Source: Saccharomycopsis malanga | Lineage: Eukaryota > Ascomycota > Saccharomycetes > Ascoideales > Saccharomycopsidaceae | Length of the DNA stretch: 64,000 nucleotides | NCBI GenBank assembly: GCA_004014935.1 | Contig: CP025325.1 | Location: 1,488,001-1,552,000 of the forward strand | Reading direction: 5' to 3' | Shown here: piece after piece, positions 32,049 through 42,900 of the stretch | Layout of the letters: each line of letters begins with the position of its first letter | Position numbering within the stretch: the stretch's first letter is position 1 | Program-made: the position numbers and the translations under genes | The notes under the pieces: model-generated | What the model saw: only the letters and a program-made list of their open reading frames with translations | Databases searched by the model: none | Told to the model about the DNA's origin: nothing

Positions 32049-33027
32049 TTTTTTCATATACCAAGTACCCTTCTTCCATCATAAAATCTACAATAACGCA
32101 TTCTTTCTTTATTTTTGCCTATTTCGTTTTGGTCGAAAAATATACAATACATTCTTTGACTTGTTCTCAGTGTAAAGAAGCATCAGACATGTGTGCCATT
32201 TACAATATAACGTGGTCAGGAATAGATATTCAACAATTTTGCTTTGTAAGAGAACTGGAAATTTACACTTTTGTCTCTGCGTCTATTCAAATGTATATTT
32301 GTATATTTCACCACTTTCCCCCAAATACCAACAAAATAATTGTTTTTGCCCTGGGATGCTATCTCAATTACAGGCCTAACTTACATATCAGAGACACAAT
32401 CTCTTTTTCACACATTGCAAGGCTAATAGTTCATTATTGACATTGCAAATATGCGATAATCAAAATCTCGCCCTCTACACGTGGTTCTTTCGTCTTCAAA
32501 ATGGAAAAAGTGAATGTCGCAATCTGCTTTTAAAATGTAGAATTTAGCTATCTCAAACAGTTTGAAATGAATAAACCGGAATAGTTTGAATAGTTGTCTT
32601 GCGAATATTGACACTTGCGCCATAATACATATTAATACATACGGACACAGCAGCATGCTGCTTGATGCGTACTCGCGCATCAAATAATATAGAAAATGTA
32701 ATTTCCGCATTGGGTAAATCCAAAACACAGCATGCATTAAAGAGTTGAAGATACTCATAAAGAATACTGTTCATGGATAGTAATGTCTGTACATTGGTTG
32801 AAGGTTTATGATTTTTCATATCGTTTAGTAGCCGGGAAAAGATGCCATTTTTTTATATATAATTCAGGGTGGTATATATATGTTGTTGAGAGACAAGATT
32901 CACCAATTTACCTACTGGAGTGTCCAAGTGCTAATCACTACTAGACAACCTAAAGACGCTAATGGCTAATCAGACACTATCTTGAGACATCTTATTTATC
33001 AAGGAAAGCTCATAAGCGTAACGAGAC
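32049..33027. other. intergenic region between PRS3 and INN1
   Basis: About 980 bp of AT-rich DNA. It holds the PRS3 3' UTR and the INN1 promoter, with TATATATA stretches near 32856 and 32873. Short frames on both strands (such as 32423-32758 minus) carry no domains. Confidence 0.5.
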
Positions 33028-34329
33028 ATGTCAGAAATAAGAGCAAACGGCACGTTGATTGTTGTTATTCTCAAAGCGAGAAATCTTCCAAACCGACGCA
33101 AATTGGACAAGCAAAATCCATATTGTATTGCGCGGATTGCCAATATAGTTGACAGGACTCCTGCAATTGCTAGAGGCGGGCAAACACCGGAATGGAACCA
33201 CGAGTCGCGGTTCAAACTAACCAGCGAGATCAGTCCTATTCTCAAGCTTTCAATATTGGACGAGACAAAGAAGTCACCTGTGTTGGTGGGAGATGCTGAG
33301 ATTGACTGTTCGCCGGTTTTTAGCACCTCAAGCGAGGAAGGGTACGATAAGTGGCATCCTCTTCTGTATGCTGGCCGAACAGCGGGCGAGATCTACGTTG
33401 AGATGACATTTTATCCAAGAGCACCTGTTGAGCCTGTGAGAACTAAGGGTATTGTTCTGTACCACCGCAACACAGTAAGACCCCTTCCTAGCCGTCCTGG
33501 TGAGGAGGAGGATAGTGAGAGCAGCGACAACGAGAGCACATTTGATTATCCATACGGGCATGATGACGCTTCTGGAAGCGAGTCTTTCAACAGTAGCGGT
33601 TACAGACCCAAACTGTATGCCGGAAATCCTTACAGAAGCTCAGGAGGAACAAATTTTTCATCATCAGGAGGATCGTATGCTAGCAATCACAGCGACTCAA
33701 GTCGGCATCACGGCAACTCAATGTTGAACGACACTATTGCCCGACAAATCCTACAACAGCACCCGGAAAAGTTTGCCGAATTGCTTTCGCGGAACCCCGA
33801 CCTTCAGAAAAGCTACCAGACTAGCCAGTGGACTGATTTTGACGAGCAGCGGGGCTACCGCAAGAGCCGTAGTGTGAGTCCTGTCCGTAGAAACACAGCA
33901 TCCATCAATGCCTCATTTGACAACTTGGAAAAAGAGGTTCAAACTGACTGGTATCGTAACAACAAGCCATACAATAGCTACGAACAACAACGTGTGGCGG
34001 ATCTTGACCCAATGAGAATTTCTCTTGCGTTGCCAAAGTTGCCCGAGTTCACTCACACCAATCAGGGAAAACCACCTACCCCAGCACTCAAGAGCATCTA
34101 CAGCAGGTCTAAAGGCTCCTCAAGATACTCCCGTAAACCACCTCCATTGACGGTCGAAGAGGAAAGAGCTCTTTACGGTAGACAGAAGATTAGTCCTTTT
34201 GCTGGAAGAAGCAGGCCTCCGCCAATAGAAGACAATGACCAAGACGCTGAATTGGCTGCTAAATTTCTCCAAATGTCAATGAACTCACGCTACGGAGGCT
34301 ACAAAACAAACAGACTCACTATAACATAG
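33028..34329 (+). CDS. INN1: C2-domain cytokinesis protein, Inn1/Fic1 family
   Basis: Inn1 couples actomyosin-ring contraction to membrane ingression and primary septum formation, with Hof1 and Cyk3. The 433-residue protein has an N-terminal C2 domain at ~1-130 (GTLIVVILKARNLPNRRKLD, QNPYCIARI, GGQTPEWNHESRF, then LSILDETKK). It is followed by a disordered Ser/Tyr-rich region and proline-rich motifs suited to SH3 domains (GKPPTPALK, RKPPPLTVEEE, RSRPPPIED). This matches the Inn1 layout in length and order. The C2 lacks an obvious full set of Ca-binding Asp residues, as in Inn1. Confidence 0.85.
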   Translation: MSEIRANGTLIVVILKARNLPNRRKLDKQNPYCIARIANIVDRTPAIARGGQTPEWNHESRFKLTSEISPILKLSILDETKKSPVLVGDAEIDCSPVFSTSSEEGYDKWHPLLYAGRTAGEIYVEMTFYPRAPVEPVRTKGIVLYHRNTVRPLPSRPGEEEDSESSDNESTFDYPYGHDDASGSESFNSSGYRPKLYAGNPYRSSGGTNFSSSGGSYASNHSDSSRHHGNSMLNDTIARQILQQHPEKFAELLSRNPDLQKSYQTSQWTDFDEQRGYRKSRSVSPVRRNTASINASFDNLEKEVQTDWYRNNKPYNSYEQQRVADLDPMRISLALPKLPEFTHTNQGKPPTPALKSIYSRSKGSSRYSRKPPPLTVEEERALYGRQKISPFAGRSRPPPIEDNDQDAELAAKFLQMSMNSRYGGYKTNRLTIT

Positions 34330-34918
34330 CCTGGATCTTGTTTTTTATACATCTTTTTTATTATTGCCCTTTAATGAATATCTATTACGATTTAATGTGA
34401 ATATGCATGTGTAAGTATGTTGAGGCATAGTAATGCATATATCATGTATCTCCACGCTTCAGCATGCAACAATCATGATGAGCAGGTGTCAAGCCTGCCA
34501 AGCAACTACAAGCAAGCTTGTATGATAAGCAAACATTAATAGGACCTAGGATACTAGCAAGTCGCTTCGTGTTGCTCAGTAGTGGGTTTTCTGCGTTATT
34601 TTCGCCACAGTAGTCGATGGCGAACTCCGTAGAAATGGGTTTCTTAAAGTCTGTCCTGTTGATGACGACACCGGTTTACTCTGTAAGAGGCTTACTGGGT
34701 GTATTTGTAGATTTGTAGATGTATTGCCAGGCAGAAAGGTGAGGCAAGTTTTTGCGTAGGAGCACATTGCGTAGGGCACAGACAAGTACAATAGTCTACT
34801 AGCCACACAGCAACTATCCATTGTATCTGGATAACAGTTGATATATATAACTGTATAGAAGTACTTTCCAAGAGTTGAACATAACTCTTTTCACAAAGTT
34901 TCATAAAAAGCAATTGCC
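34330..34918. other. intergenic region between INN1 and the amidohydrolase gene
   Basis: 589 bp with a TTGATATATATAACTG stretch about 80 bp before the downstream ATG that could serve as a TATA element. No RNA gene was recognised. Confidence 0.45.
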
Positions 34919-35959
34919 ATGAAAGTTTTAGATTCACATATCCATCTATTTGCAAAAATCAATGCCCATGGTCTTCCAGACGACCATCCGTTGAACAAAG
35001 ACTGTTCTCTTGATGCTCTTGTCGACACAGTGGAGCACATACCTCAACACGAAGTGGAAGGGTTTGTGATTATTGAGGCAGATCCCCTTACTGGCCTAAA
35101 AGCCAAGGCAAAGGGTGGGACTGAGGAAGGCCAGCAAGTGGCATACTATGAATATCTAGCGTGGCTCAGAGCCGTTCATAATAAACAGCTTCCTTTAGAA
35201 GGTGTTTCGGCCAAAGGCAAACAACTTCTTCAAGGACTTGTGCCTTGGGTTCCTTTAGACCAAGGGCCAGAAGTCACGGAAAAATTTATACAGCATTTGG
35301 AATCGATATCCATTGATTCTCAGTATGATCCAAAACTTATCAAGGGTGTTCGCTACTTGTTTCAAGACAAGCCTACAGGGGTTCAATTGCAGCCGAATAT
35401 TGCTGACTCATTAAATCTGGTTATTGGTCCTCGTGGGTTAGTTTTTGACGTTGGCATTGACATGCATTCTGCTGGACTCTGGCAGTTGGACGAGTTTACT
35501 CAATTATTGAAAAAAACACACGGCGTTAAATACGTCATAAACCACTTAGCAAAGCCAAACTATCCTTTACAAAAAGGTGTCGATGATGCTGATGGTGTGG
35601 TCAAAACACCAGAGTTTATTAAATGGGCAGATTATCTTACAGTGATGGCTAATGATAAGCATAACGAGACTTATATGAAATTGAGTGGTGCGTTTGATGA
35701 ATTGCCAGTGGAGGTCAGTGTAGACTCCAAAGCAGCGGTAGAGTACATACTACCTTGGGCTAAAGCTGCTTACGACATTTGGGGCCCAGACAGATTGCTT
35801 TTTGGGTCCAACTGGCCAGTGGTCACGGCAAAAGACCCAAGAAACACTTATGTAAAATGGACAGAAATTGTCGATACTTTGTTGGAACGGTTAGAGATTG
35901 ACGAGAAGAGTAAACAGAAGATTTGGTATGATAATACTAAGAAGGTTTATGATTTGTGA
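34919..35959 (+). CDS. amidohydrolase-family (Amidohydro_2) metal-dependent hydrolase
   Basis: A 346-residue TIM-barrel hydrolase. DSHIHLFA at 5-12 carries the HxH metal ligands at the end of strand 1. GLVFDVGIDMHSAGL and YVINHLAKPNYP give later His ligands, and LLFGSNWPVVTA is the conserved C-terminal Asn-Trp-Pro segment of the PF04909 group. Relatives hydrolyse lactones (fuconolactonase-like, 2-pyrone-4,6-dicarboxylate lactonase) or decarboxylate aromatic acids. The substrate here is unknown. No signal peptide is seen. SINE copy D lies ~320 bp downstream. Confidence 0.85.
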   Translation: MKVLDSHIHLFAKINAHGLPDDHPLNKDCSLDALVDTVEHIPQHEVEGFVIIEADPLTGLKAKAKGGTEEGQQVAYYEYLAWLRAVHNKQLPLEGVSAKGKQLLQGLVPWVPLDQGPEVTEKFIQHLESISIDSQYDPKLIKGVRYLFQDKPTGVQLQPNIADSLNLVIGPRGLVFDVGIDMHSAGLWQLDEFTQLLKKTHGVKYVINHLAKPNYPLQKGVDDADGVVKTPEFIKWADYLTVMANDKHNETYMKLSGAFDELPVEVSVDSKAAVEYILPWAKAAYDIWGPDRLLFGSNWPVVTAKDPRNTYVKWTEIVDTLLERLEIDEKSKQKIWYDNTKKVYDL

Positions 35960-36269
35960 GGAGTATGTAAATGTATATCATAATGAAAGTGTTTTTTTTT
36001 TCATTGATTGTAAGCTGATTGCCAAGACAATATGGGTGCCAAGCCATGCCATCATTCAATGCTCGGCCAAGTGATTTATTAATTAGGTGATTATGAGAGA
36101 GATTATACTTTTTATAATAAATTCTGTGTATTTGTCTACATAAAATTATATTCAAACAATTTATTACGTTCACTCCTCATCTATTTTCTCAATTAACAAT
36201 ACTTGGAACTCTTTCCGCCATTAAACACCATATCGATGCAACTTGTATAGACAGTTATACAAAACCACA
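35960..36269. other. intergenic region before SINE copy D
   Basis: AT-rich DNA with a T-run at 35992-36001. It holds the 3' UTR of the amidohydrolase gene. Nothing else was recognised. Confidence 0.5.
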
Positions 36270-36641
36270 TTGACCATCAAACCGTTGAGCTTGATGGCTC
36301 AGTGGTTAGTGTTCTCGGAAAAGAGAAAAAGACCAGGAACACAGGTTCGATTCCCAACACGAACATTTTACTCGCTGCTTATTACAATGTTGAACAGGCA
36401 AGTGTGACTGTCTGAAACACGGCCTAGACAAAAGTCTAATGCTCACTTTACAACCAATTGGGTGAGAAGATAACAATATATAAGATTATGATCAGATTAT
36501 GATCAACAGGACATGATTGATTGGGTTTTACCAAGTCCCTTAGACATAGCGCTATATACGGACTGATATGTACTGGGCTCGAAATGTAAGATATTGTTAT
36601 TAATATTATTTTTATCATTATTATTACGTTGACCACCATAC
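36270..36641 (+). mobile_element. tRNA-derived SINE, copy D, with pol III boxes, tail and target-site duplication
   Basis: This is the most complete copy. The head starts at about 36283. Box A TGGCTCAGTGG is at 36295-36305, and box B GGTTCGATTCC at 36344-36354 matches the tRNA consensus. The body follows, with CTGTCTGAAACACGG, AACAGGACATGATTG and ACCAAGTCCC. The element ends in an ATT-rich tail (about 36595-36628). The flanks TTGACCATCAAAC (36270-36282) and TTGACCACCATAC (36629-36641) match at 11 of 13 positions. Family: tRNA-derived SINE. It lies in the SEC1 upstream region. Confidence 0.85.
36295..36354 (+). promoter_or_regulatory. internal RNA polymerase III promoter (boxes A and B) of SINE copy D
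   Basis: Box A at 36295-36305 and box B at 36344-36354 fit tRNA A- and B-box consensus. Start-to-start spacing is 49 bases, slightly longer than in a class I tRNA. Confidence 0.75.
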
Positions 36642-36889
36642 TATTAATAGTATACTAGATATATAACATCTATACTACCCAAAACGGTTACCGTATTTCA
36701 GCACGGGTTGCCCTGAATAGAAGTTCTAAAAACAGTAAGTCCAGACAACGCATCTGAAATAGTACGACCAGACCCTAACTGACCCAACAACATCTATCAA
36801 AACTTTTAGTGGTTTGAGGCAACTGCCTTTGCATCTTGCTATCTGTTGTAACTGCCTGGCTTGGTGTTGACTGGCAATTGCTGTTAATA

Positions 36890-39160
36890 ATGGTGGACCT
36901 TATTGAGCTTCAAAAAAATAATCTTTTGGCCCAGTTGGCGGTGGTCCAGACACAGAATAACTTGAAATATCTTGTTGTGGACGAGACAACAGAATATCTT
37001 ATTTATTCGCTTATTGATAAGAAGGCGCTTCTTCGAAATGTAACTGCTATTGAGAGGATCGACCATCGGAGAAAATCGCAACCCTCCATAGATGCCGTCT
37101 ATATCATTGATCCAACACGGTATTCGTTAAGTTGTTTGAAGACAGATTTCAAGGTGGTGCCTCCTCGGTATAAATCCATGGCCATTTATCTTCTTCCAAG
37201 TCCTACTGTTGATCATATTATAAAGGACTTTACTCATAACAATAACCCTGTATATAACAAGCTCATAAGGTTTATCAAAGTGTTCAATTTCAATCTTTTG
37301 CCCATTGAAAAACGAGTGTTTTTAACCAGCTTTGATTCCACCCAAGATCCTCTGCCTCCTGTTCAGAAAGATTTCGATGACAACGACCCAAAGCTATATG
37401 AGAAGATCAAGTCTGACCAAGCGGCTTATTCTGACCAGCTTTTACTCAATAATTATTCTTTACAAATATTCTACAATCCTGCTTTTCGAAACTTGGTGAA
37501 TTTCCAAATTGATATGATTGTCAACAGTTTGCTCAATTTGTGTATTATCACTAACGAGTATCCTATTGTCCGTTATTATTCGCCAAAGATCTCTCTAAAT
37601 GATTCTACCGTGGTTTCAAAGATTATTGCCCAAAAATTTCAGGAAAAAATTGACAATTATTTAAGAAAGACCCCAGATTTCAATCCTAACGCTGCCAATG
37701 CTAATGTTGAACGATCCGTTTTGCTTGTCACTGATAGAACTATTGATTTGATCGAATTGTTTCTTCATGAGTTCAATTATGAAGCCATGCTTTATGATTT
37801 CCTCAGCAAAAAAGAATTCAACACCAAAATCGCTACAATATTCTATTCTACCAAAAACGCCAGAGGCACTGAATTGAAAAGAGTTTCAAAACTCAGCGAA
37901 CAGGGAAATGACAAGTATTTTGAAAAATACCGTCACATGCATATCAGTAATGCTTATGACACTTTAAATGAGGATGTCAATGTATTGTTTGAAAAAAACC
38001 CCATGTTGGTTAATACCAGCAAAGCTACCACTGCTACAGACATCTTACATGTCATGGCACATTCCCAGGAATTCAACGAGGATCGTCGTTTGTTGACACT
38101 ACATAAACAACTCATTGAACGAATGTTGACACTCAATATGGAAGAAAAACTAAGTGAGGTTTCAGACATTGAACAGATTATTGCAGCTGGTGGTTTGGAT
38201 ATTAATAATCAATTAGTTAGATTGCAACATGTTACCAACGACATGATTGTCAAGTTGGATGAGTTGAAAAACTTGGACATCACACATCGTGTGAGATTAA
38301 TAATCTTGTATGTTTTGAAGAAAAAAGATGGCATTTTACTTTCGGATCTTACCAAGCTTTTCAAGTTCCTTGGGATTTATAAAGAAAAGGATATGACAGA
38401 GTATATTCAGCTTTTCAAGAATTTCAATATTCTCAACCATGATGTAATAAAACTTGCTCCAAGTTCAAAGCATCATCATCACATACACAGCAAAAACGAC
38501 AAGCCAAAAAACCAAGAATATCATGAGATTGATAATACACAGTTCAACACGTCACGTTATAAACCAGCAGTGTACAAGATTGCTCAAGACTTGGCCAATA
38601 ACAACCATCCTGAGTTGGCTGAATTCCCGTACGCCAACGAGGCTAATAACACGTTGCTTGAGGAAAACGACACTGGATATTCGTCATCGTCAAACAACAC
38701 CACCTCTCTTAGAAACCAAAAACTAAAAGCCACTTGGTACACTCCCGCAAAAACTGGCAGTTCTGTCAAACGACAGAAAATTTTCTTGTACATGGTAGGA
38801 GGCATCACGGCTGCGGAAATCAAGGCCATTTACGATGTTTCTGAAAAGCTTAACAAAGATGTTTTCTTAGGAAGTGAAAACTTGATGACACCAGTAGAAA
38901 CAGTATTCAACATTAAAAACTTGAACAATACAAACCCCCGTGAACTCAACCCTTTAATTCCTCATAGACTTTCTAGAGAAACAAATGATAAAGTCCCAGA
39001 CTACTTGTTCGACAATGGCTTTCAAAAACCACCTGCTCCTGTCTCAATGAACCAACCTTTACCACCAGCACCACATGCTCGTCCAACTAATAACATGCCG
39101 GCTGTCAAGCCAGAAAAGAAACACAAATTTGGCAAGTTGTTAAGAAAGTCTAAGAGTTAG
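36890..39160 (+). CDS. SEC1: Sec1/Munc18 protein of exocytosis
   Basis: Sec1 binds assembled exocytic SNARE complexes (Sso1/2, Sec9, Snc1/2) at the bud plasma membrane. The 756-residue protein matches Sec1 from the first residues: MVDLIELQKNNLL, NNLKYLVVDETTEYL, QPSIDAVYIIDPTRYSL, ITNEYPIVRY, SVLLVTDRTIDLIELFLHEF, RRLLTLHKQLIERML, and RQKIFLYMVGGITAAEIKAI. It ends in a basic KKHKFGKLLRKSKS tail like yeast Sec1. I chose the ATG at 36890; the open frame extends 18 codons upstream but begins with TTG. Sequence details exclude the paralogues Sly1, Vps33 and Vps45. Confidence 0.92.
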   Translation: MVDLIELQKNNLLAQLAVVQTQNNLKYLVVDETTEYLIYSLIDKKALLRNVTAIERIDHRRKSQPSIDAVYIIDPTRYSLSCLKTDFKVVPPRYKSMAIYLLPSPTVDHIIKDFTHNNNPVYNKLIRFIKVFNFNLLPIEKRVFLTSFDSTQDPLPPVQKDFDDNDPKLYEKIKSDQAAYSDQLLLNNYSLQIFYNPAFRNLVNFQIDMIVNSLLNLCIITNEYPIVRYYSPKISLNDSTVVSKIIAQKFQEKIDNYLRKTPDFNPNAANANVERSVLLVTDRTIDLIELFLHEFNYEAMLYDFLSKKEFNTKIATIFYSTKNARGTELKRVSKLSEQGNDKYFEKYRHMHISNAYDTLNEDVNVLFEKNPMLVNTSKATTATDILHVMAHSQEFNEDRRLLTLHKQLIERMLTLNMEEKLSEVSDIEQIIAAGGLDINNQLVRLQHVTNDMIVKLDELKNLDITHRVRLIILYVLKKKDGILLSDLTKLFKFLGIYKEKDMTEYIQLFKNFNILNHDVIKLAPSSKHHHHIHSKNDKPKNQEYHEIDNTQFNTSRYKPAVYKIAQDLANNNHPELAEFPYANEANNTLLEENDTGYSSSSNNTTSLRNQKLKATWYTPAKTGSSVKRQKIFLYMVGGITAAEIKAIYDVSEKLNKDVFLGSENLMTPVETVFNIKNLNNTNPRELNPLIPHRLSRETNDKVPDYLFDNGFQKPPAPVSMNQPLPPAPHARPTNNMPAVKPEKKHKFGKLLRKSKS

Positions 39161-39420
39161 CTGCTGTGTTTTCCTAATTAAAGTCTTTTTCGTTATCAAA
39201 ATTTAATTACAATTAATTACCCAGTTGGTGTTACTTTGTTTGTAGTTTGTTACCTGTTTTTTGAAAGTAATTCAAGTCAAAGTAATCTTGTAATAGACAA
39301 TAATGTATAATCTCAACGGTACGAGTGTGAAGATATTTAACAACACCCTTCCTTTGGGGAGTAAACCCTTTTTAAAATTACACACTTCTCACCAAGCTGA
39401 AGCATGATTACATTGAATAA
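39161..39420. other. short intergenic region after SEC1
   Basis: SEC1 3' UTR. No repeat copy until 39421. Confidence 0.5.
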
Positions 39421-39575
39421 GTAATAAAAATAATAATATCGTATATAAGAGCTATGTTTAAAGAGATTTGGTAAAATCCAGTGGGGGTATCTTCGCACTT
39501 TATGAATTGGGAAGTAAACAGTAGACCTTAGTTTGGGTCATGTTTTGGGCAGTTATACTTGCCTGTGAACTCGTG
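39421..39575 (-). mobile_element. tRNA-derived SINE, copy E, truncated to its 3' half
   Basis: In minus orientation this copy keeps the AATAATAT tail at the left, the ATATAAGAGCTATGTTTAAAG block, GAGATTTGGTAAAATCCAG, and the TGTTTTGGGCAGTTATACTT block homologous to TGTTTCAGACAGTTGCACTT in copy C. Homology ends near 39575, so the tRNA-like head is missing. Plus-strand GGCTCAGTGGCTAA at 39580-39593 resembles a box A in the opposite orientation and may be a fragment of another head. Confidence 0.65.
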
Positions 39576-39593
39576 GTCAGGCTCAGTGGCTAA

Positions 39594-39931
39594 CTTGATA
39601 ATAATTATTAAAGAAAATAAAACAGTGGTTAGAACAGTCAGGTGCTTGAAACGGTACTCAAATGTTCTACACCACTTGTGTCAACTCATAATGATAACGA
39701 AGAAGAAAATTGTAAACAAGGCTTGCAGATGGGAACATAGAATAAGACATTTACTGTACTTAATCAATTATAGAACTAGAAGCATATAGATGTTAACCAC
39801 CATCAACCATCAACCATCATATATAATTTTCATCACGTGACAAATATAAAGTCATCAAATATGAGAAAAAAATTTTGTGTAGACTTTTTTTTCAGTACTA
39901 AATATTTATAAAACAAGTCAAGGAGCCAAAA
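39594..39931. promoter_or_regulatory. RPO31 promoter region
   Basis: This contains a short heptamer tandem (three units of CAACCAT-type sequence at about 39793-39815) and a CACGTGA motif at 39834-39840, about 95 bp before the ATG. A T-run lies near 39885. The roles are inferred. Confidence 0.4.
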
Positions 39932-42900
39932 ATGAAGCAGGTTGTTCAACATGTGGCGCCGAAGACTATCAAGAGTATTGAGTTTTCGGCATTAGCGTCA
40001 AAGGAGATTATACAGCAGTCGGAGGTGGAGGTTGCGACCAGTGATCTTTTTGATTTGACGCAAGGCGGACGGAAGACCAAGGAGAATGGAGCTTTAGACA
40101 CGAGGATGGGTGTAAGTAGCAAAGGAGCAGTGTGTATGACTTGTAAGGGCAACTTGGCGTCGTGCCAGGGCCATTTTGGACATGTCAGACTAGCGCTTCC
40201 GGTGTTTCATGTAGGGTATTTTAAGCAGATTATCAATATATTGAAGACGATTTGTAAGAGTTGTTCACGTGTGCTACTTAGCGAAGCTGACAAGGCCGAC
40301 TTTATCAAGGAGCTTCGGCGGCCACTGATTGACAATTTGCGCCGGATGACAATTCTAAAGAAGATTGTAAAACAGTGTGAGAAACAAAGAAGATGTCTTC
40401 ATTGCGGAGCGCTCAACGGGTCGGTGAAAAAAGCCGGAACCGGATCATCCGTGTCGGCATTAAAAATTTTACACTTAACGTTCCGCTGGATAGGCAAAAA
40501 GATGCCGCCGGAGAAAGAGGACTGGGATGAGCAGTTTGAAAGCTACTTAGAGACAAGTCCGGAGTCAAGCGCGTTTGTAAAACGGGCGGTAGACGACCTT
40601 AATCCGCTCAAAGTCTTGAACATGTTCAAGTTGATTCCTGCGGCGGATTTGGAGCTTTTGGGGGTGAATCCGGAAAAGAACGGTCGGCCCGAAAATTATA
40701 TATGGCGCTATCTACCGGTGCCTCCGGCCTGCATTCGGCCCTCGGTGGTAATGATGGATTCGTCCAATGAAGACGATTTGACGGTGAAATTGGCGGAAAT
40801 CATTACTGTAAGTTCGATTATCCGCGTCGCGTTGGAAAAGGGAATCCTTGTTAATAAGCTTATGGCGCATTGGGATTACTTGCAGGCATGCATAGCGATG
40901 TATATCAACTCGGACATTGTTATCAATGCCAATCCGGATAACACGTTCGGTCCGAGCAGCAAACCAAAGCAAATGCGAGGCTTTTGCCAGCGATTGAAAG
41001 GTAAGCAGGGCCGGTTCCGTGGTAATTTATCGGGGAAACGTGTTGATTTCTCCGGCCGTACGGTGATTTCTCCGGATCCAAACTTATCGATCGAAGAAGT
41101 CGCTGTGCCCGACAGAGTTGCCAAGGTTTTGACGTACCCGGAGAAATGCACACGGTATAACAGAGCCAAGTTGCAGAAGTTGATTCTTAATGGCCCCGAC
41201 GTGCATCCGGGCGCAAATTATTTATTGGTAAACGGTGAAAACGAGGGCCGACGCAATTTAAAATACGGCCGACGCGACAAACTTGCCGAGAATTTGAAAT
41301 ATGGAGACATTGTAGAACGCCACATTGATGACGGAGATATTGTCTTATTTAACCGGCAACCATCGCTTCACAGACTATCCATATTGTCGCATTATGCTAA
41401 AATCAAGCCTTGGCGTACATTCCGCTTCAACGAATGCGTCTGTACGCCTTACAATGCGGATTTTGACGGCGACGAGATGAATTTGCACGTGCCGCAGACC
41501 GAGGAGGCTCGGACCGAGGCTATTAACTTGATGGGGGTTAAGAACAATCTTTTAACGCCGAAGTCAGGTGAGCCTATCATTGCGGCTACACAGGACTTTA
41601 TCACCGGTTCATACTTGATTTCACATAAGGATACTTTCTTTAATCGTGCTAGTTTTGTGCAAGTTTTGTCTATGATGACGGATGCTTCGGTCCATTTTGA
41701 TTTGCCGCCGCCTAGTATCATCAAACCGGTAAATCTTTGGACTGGAAAACAAGTTTTCAGCTTGCTTATCCGGCCTAATGCCAAGTCGCCCGTGCGCATT
41801 AACCTAGATGCGAAAAACAAGACGTTTTTCCGGCCCCTTCGGTCCGATTGGCCTAATGAAATGTCGCCAAACGACGGATTTGTTATTATCCGTAACTCAC
41901 GTGTTCTTGCCGGAGTTATGGACAAGAGTGTGCTTGGAGATGGTAAGAAACGCTCGGTATTCTACACCATCTTGCGTGATTTCGGCGCCGACGCCGCTAT
42001 TGTTGCTATGAACCGCATGGCGAAAATGTGTGCTCGGTATCTTGCAAACCGCGGCTTCTCCATCGGCATCAATGACGTGATGCCGCCTCTGAACTTGCAG
42101 AGACGCAAAGGAGCCATGGTTGAACAAGCATATCTGGAATGTGACCGCTTGATTGCCTTGTACAACCAGGGGCGTTTGGAAACGCAGCCCGGCTGCAACG
42201 AGGAACAAACATTAGAGGCTAAAATCGGCGGTATTTTGTCAAAAGTGCGTGACGCATTGGGAGATGTCGCGACCAAGGAATTGGACCGTTTAAATGCACC
42301 ATTGCTCATGGCCACGTGCGGTAGTAAGGGATCTGTCGTGAATGTGTCGCAAATGGTGGCCGTTGTCGGCCAACAGATCATTTCCGGCCATCGTGTTCCC
42401 GACGGCTTTCAAGACCGGTCCTTGCCGCATTTTCCAAAGCGCTCCAAAACACCACAATCTAAGGGTTTTGTGCGGAACTCGTTCTTTTCCGGTCTCACAC
42501 CCTCGGAGTTTTTGTTCCACGCCATCTCCGGTAGAGAAGGTTTGGTTGACACCGCCGTTAAAACCGCAGAGACGGGCTACATGTCGCGACGCTTGATGAA
42601 GTCGCTCGAAGACTTGAGTTGTCGCTATGACAACACAGTGCGTAATTCTTCAAACGGCGTCGTCCAGTTCACTTATGGTGGCGACGGCTTGGACCCCTTT
42701 GACATGGAAGGTGACGCAATGCCCGTCGATTTCAACCGTACTTGGGATCACGTGTACAACATTTGTTATAACCATCAAGATACCGGTTTGTTTCCTTATG
42801 AAATTTCCGAGGTCACTGATTCTATTTTGAACACTTACGAGTCCCGTTTGCCACGTTACGATAATTCTGGTAATTTGGTCGTTTGCTCGACAAATACCAC

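Noticed and set aside
36344-36354. A tRNA gene at the consensus box B
   Set aside because: Box A and box B are good, but no 7-bp acceptor stem or anticodon arm can be closed, and the same sequence recurs with a shared 200-bp body. It is a SINE head, not a tRNA gene.
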